This document shows, piece by piece, positions 15,845 to 17,500 of a stretch of 17,500 bases of DNA; position 1 is the stretch's first letter, and each line of letters opens with the position of its first letter. Below the pieces are notes generated by a model that did no database searches, was not told the origin of the DNA, and saw only the letters and a list, made by a program, of their open reading frames with translations. The translations under genes were made by a program, and so were the position numbers. The DNA lies in NCBI GenBank assembly GCA_009760855.2, contig WPIO01000468.1:1-17500 (forward strand), given 5' to 3'. This DNA is from Cristatella mucedo (taxonomy: Eukaryota; Bryozoa; Phylactolaemata; Cristatellidae).

Positions 15845-15979
15845 ACAGTCGGGTGCTGGCTGAAGGCGGTGCTCACGGTGGTGCTGCGCTCGTCCTGCTT
15901 GGTCACGGTTGGTGAGCTTAGGCAGGATGCTGCAGCAGCAGCTGCTGTCGTGGTGCTTGAGCGTAAACCCTGTCGCCAG

Positions 15980-16040
15980 TACGCACCCCCTTTCTCGAGG
16001 CTGCTATATAAACGCCCGTCTAGCCTCCATTTTGGAGCTC
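15980..16040 (+). promoter_or_regulatory. TATA-type core promoter candidate
   Basis: CTATATAAACGCC places TATATAAA at 16005-16012 within GC-rich, CpG-containing DNA, with the E-box array and hairpin upstream. Initiation would be expected about 30 nt downstream, near 16035-16042. Downstream ORFs in the plus direction (for example 15909-16340, 143 codons) begin before the TATA box and look like chance open frames of GC-rich DNA. A long terminal repeat or an unannotated noncoding first exon are both possible. Confidence 0.4.
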
Positions 16041-16234
16041 CTGCTTGTGCTCGTGAAGTCACGTGTGCGCGAACTTTTTTTCGGTCCGGCAAGTGCTCAG
16101 TCTTTCAAGCTGCTGCTTCGTGCTAACCTGGAGCTATCGCTGGCATTCGAGCTATGCCAGCAGCGGAAGTGGCTGCTCATTCTGGCTGGCCCTGTTTCCG
16201 TTTCCCGACTTGGTGCCAAGCCTGTGTGTCCTGT

Positions 16235-16294
16235 AGAGTGTGCCGGATGCGAGGTCAGAGGTTGCCAGAGTGTGCCGGATGCGAGGTCAGAGGT
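16235..16294. repeat. 28-bp perfect tandem duplication
   Basis: AGAGTGTGCCGGATGCGAGG followed by TCAGAGGT occurs at 16235-16262 and again at 16267-16294, identical, with a period of 32 bp. It lies downstream of the TATA candidate and would fall in the 5' leader of any transcript from it. Confidence 0.9.
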
Positions 16295-16428
16295 GCTGCC
16301 CAGGATCGCGAAGTTTCAGGCAATCCCGAGCTCGACTTGATGCTAGAGGCAGAACCTGCTTGCTGCTACTGCTTCTGCTCGATCTATTCAGTGCAGACGA
16401 TTGAAGGGTGACAGAGGACTGCTTCTGG

Positions 16429-16556
16429 AGTGTCCGATGGGCAGTGTCTAGTGTATGGGCATATATATCTATATTATATTATACTATTTATATATATATC
16501 TATACTATATATATCTATATTATATATATCTATACTATATATATCTATATTATATA

Positions 16557-16589
<33 letters not shown>

Positions 16590-16627
16590 AATATATATAT
16601 AGTGTGTGTGTGGGCAGTGTCCGATGG
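16429..16627. repeat. 12-bp direct repeat flanking the AT array
   Basis: AGTGTCCGATGG is found at 16429-16440 and 16616-16627, on either side of the AT-rich array. GGGCAGTGTC also recurs near both. It may be a duplication made when the array expanded, or an insertion footprint. Confidence 0.6.
16460..16612. repeat. AT-rich tandem array ending in (TA)n and (GT)n
   Basis: Units of the type TATATATATCTATAYTA, with Y alternating between C and T, recur about every 17 bp, giving a 34-bp higher-order period. A pure (TA)n stretch follows near 16563-16590, then (GT)n at about 16602-16612. The Tyr/Ile-rich ORFs over it are products of the repeat. Such DNA can form cruciforms and is prone to breakage and length change. 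Confidence 0.92.
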
Positions 16628-17148
16628 ACGAGCTTGGCAAGTGAACGTTGGCTGCCAAGCTAGTCTGGCTGCTGCCAGACTATGGAGAGTAATTCGCTGC
16701 CACTGCTAGAGCTCTTACTGGTACTCCTCGAGCAGACTTGATAGTAGGCTTCACCCACATTTTGCGTGCTCGCCAAGGAATGGCTCAATGGCTGAGCCTT
16801 TGGCTGAGCAGCTACTTCTGCAGCACTGCTGGGCGCTGACTCGTAAGCGGCAGGCTAGCCTCTCTTAGGTCTTGACCTGCCACGATGACCATCTCACTTG
16901 TTGCTTGTCGCTTTTTAAGGTCAGCACGTTACAAGCCACAGAGGAGCACCATATATGGAGGCCAGCTCCACCATCTTGACTGTGAGTGCCCAGCTTAAGT
17001 GCTCCATTGTAACCAGTGCTTCTTTATGACTCCATTTTCTCTCGAATATGCTTGCCTTTGAGCAAAATCCTGGCCGGGTGGGCATTGCCAGCATTCTGTC
17101 GCCCACTTCCAGGACCTGAAAGGCAGGGCCTAGCAGCAAAGCTTCTGC
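16628..17148. other. No recognised gene
   Basis: Balanced-composition DNA with ORFs under 95 codons, none with recognisable motifs. Short imperfect repeats of GGCTGAGC type occur near 16783-16812 (ATGGCTGAGCCTTTGGCTGAG). Nothing else is visible to me. Confidence 0.45.
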
Positions 17149-17181
17149 TTCTCTCTCTCTCTCTCTCTCTGCTTCTCTCTC
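17149..17181. repeat. CT microsatellite next to a LINE-type tail
   Basis: A (CT)n run, interrupted once by GCTT, directly precedes ACAAGAATAATAATAACA. In the minus orientation it lies beyond the ATT end of the element at 17186-17500, so it may be the original target site or an extension of the tail. Confidence 0.9.
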
Positions 17182-17185
17182 TAAC

Positions 17186-17500
17186 AAGAATAATAATAAC
17201 ACATTTGATATAGCGCCCTCAGATAACTCAATCTCTTTCTAAGCCCTTTACATCAGCCGATCAAGTTCCAAGGCCAGCCGGGCTCCGGTTCAACCGGAAA
17301 CGGGTATAACTTTTCGTTGGGACAACAAAAAGCCGGCTGAGAATTGTGAGTGCACACATCAGAGTTGCCACCAGAAACGGAAGGCGGCTACCCGGCGTGC
17401 TGCTGGGCTGCTAGAGCGTCACTCCTCGAGGCGAGGCAGCAGGATGCTGTGCACGGCCACAGTATCGGCTGCTCGACTGAATAGTCTGACAGGAGGGCCC
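17186..17500 (-). mobile_element. Short retroelement with LINE-type 3' tail, cut by the window edge
   Basis: Plus strand: AATAATAATAACACATTTGA, TATAGCGCCCTCAGATAAC, then CTCAATCTCTTTCTAAGCCC and TTTACA. Read minus, this is the same GTAAAG...GGGCGCTATATCAAATG plus ATT tail as at 4405-4470. What lies 5' of it (17256-17500) does not resemble the L2 ORF of the other copies and shows no ORF, so it is probably a SINE or the untranslated end of another LINE. A short dyad, TCCGGTTCAACCGGA, lies at 17284-17298. Confidence 0.55.

Noticed and set aside
15676-16340. Overlapping ORFs on both strands of the GC-rich island (138 and 143 codons)
   Set aside because: They span the microsatellite, the hairpin and the TATA box, are open mainly because of GC-rich composition, and show no motif.
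16408-16709. Three overlapping plus ORFs rich in Tyr and Ile
   Set aside because: They are simple translations of the AT tandem array and have no independent support.

Overview
This window looks like intergenic, repeat-dense nuclear DNA of an invertebrate animal. The evidence is several broken non-LTR retrotransposons of the L2/CR1 group with ATT-type 3' tails, tRNA-derived SINEs with recognisable A and B boxes, microsatellites, and no bacterial gene organisation at the scale of the whole window. I cannot name the phylum. No intact, confidently identified host gene is present. Nearly every recognisable coding sequence is a relic.

Layout. Positions 1-720, 2924-4280 and 7035-9117 are AT-rich and hold coding-like remnants that match none of the standard host repeats. 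I read them as pieces of one old virus-like or large DNA-transposon-like element that was later split by LINE insertions. The clearest piece is a minus-strand frame (4006 down to 2924) with only nonsense changes and no frameshift. It carries three copies of a motif of the bacteriophage tail-fibre type (N-x-I-x-N-L-x-x-P-x-x-x-x-D-A-x-T-K-x-Y-V). Its start codon overlaps the stop of the preceding minus-strand remnant as ATGA. On the plus strand, 7035-8084, 8498-8773 and 8806-9117 hold further coding-like frames, the first with two strongly hydrophobic stretches.

Two LINE relics interrupt this material. L2 copy 1 lies at about 1090-2560 (minus, RT core, itself hit by a plus-strand tRNA-SINE at about 1714-1862). 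L2 copy 2 lies at about 4405-7030 (minus, endonuclease C-terminus to 3' tail, with a readable YADD site). A third LINE fragment lies at about 13690-14150, and a fourth LINE-type 3' tail at 17186-17255. A tRNA-derived SINE family is present as one near-full-length copy (14985-15316), one head fragment (14310-14424) and tail fragments next to L2 material (about 925-1055, 4288-4405, probably 7018-7075). Another tRNA-like head lies at 14509-14580.

Positions 9120-13480 have more balanced base composition and show no recognised gene. The best coding hints are a 211-codon ORF at 10840-11475 (plus) and a possible exon at 12944-13149 (minus) ending in a perfect splice donor. Positions 15480-16420 are GC-rich and promoter-like: nine identical 16-bp units that create nine CACGTG boxes, an (AAT)n tract, a perfect GC hairpin, and a TATA box at 16005. 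A long AT-rich tandem array (16460-16612) and a CT microsatellite (17149-17181) complete the right end.
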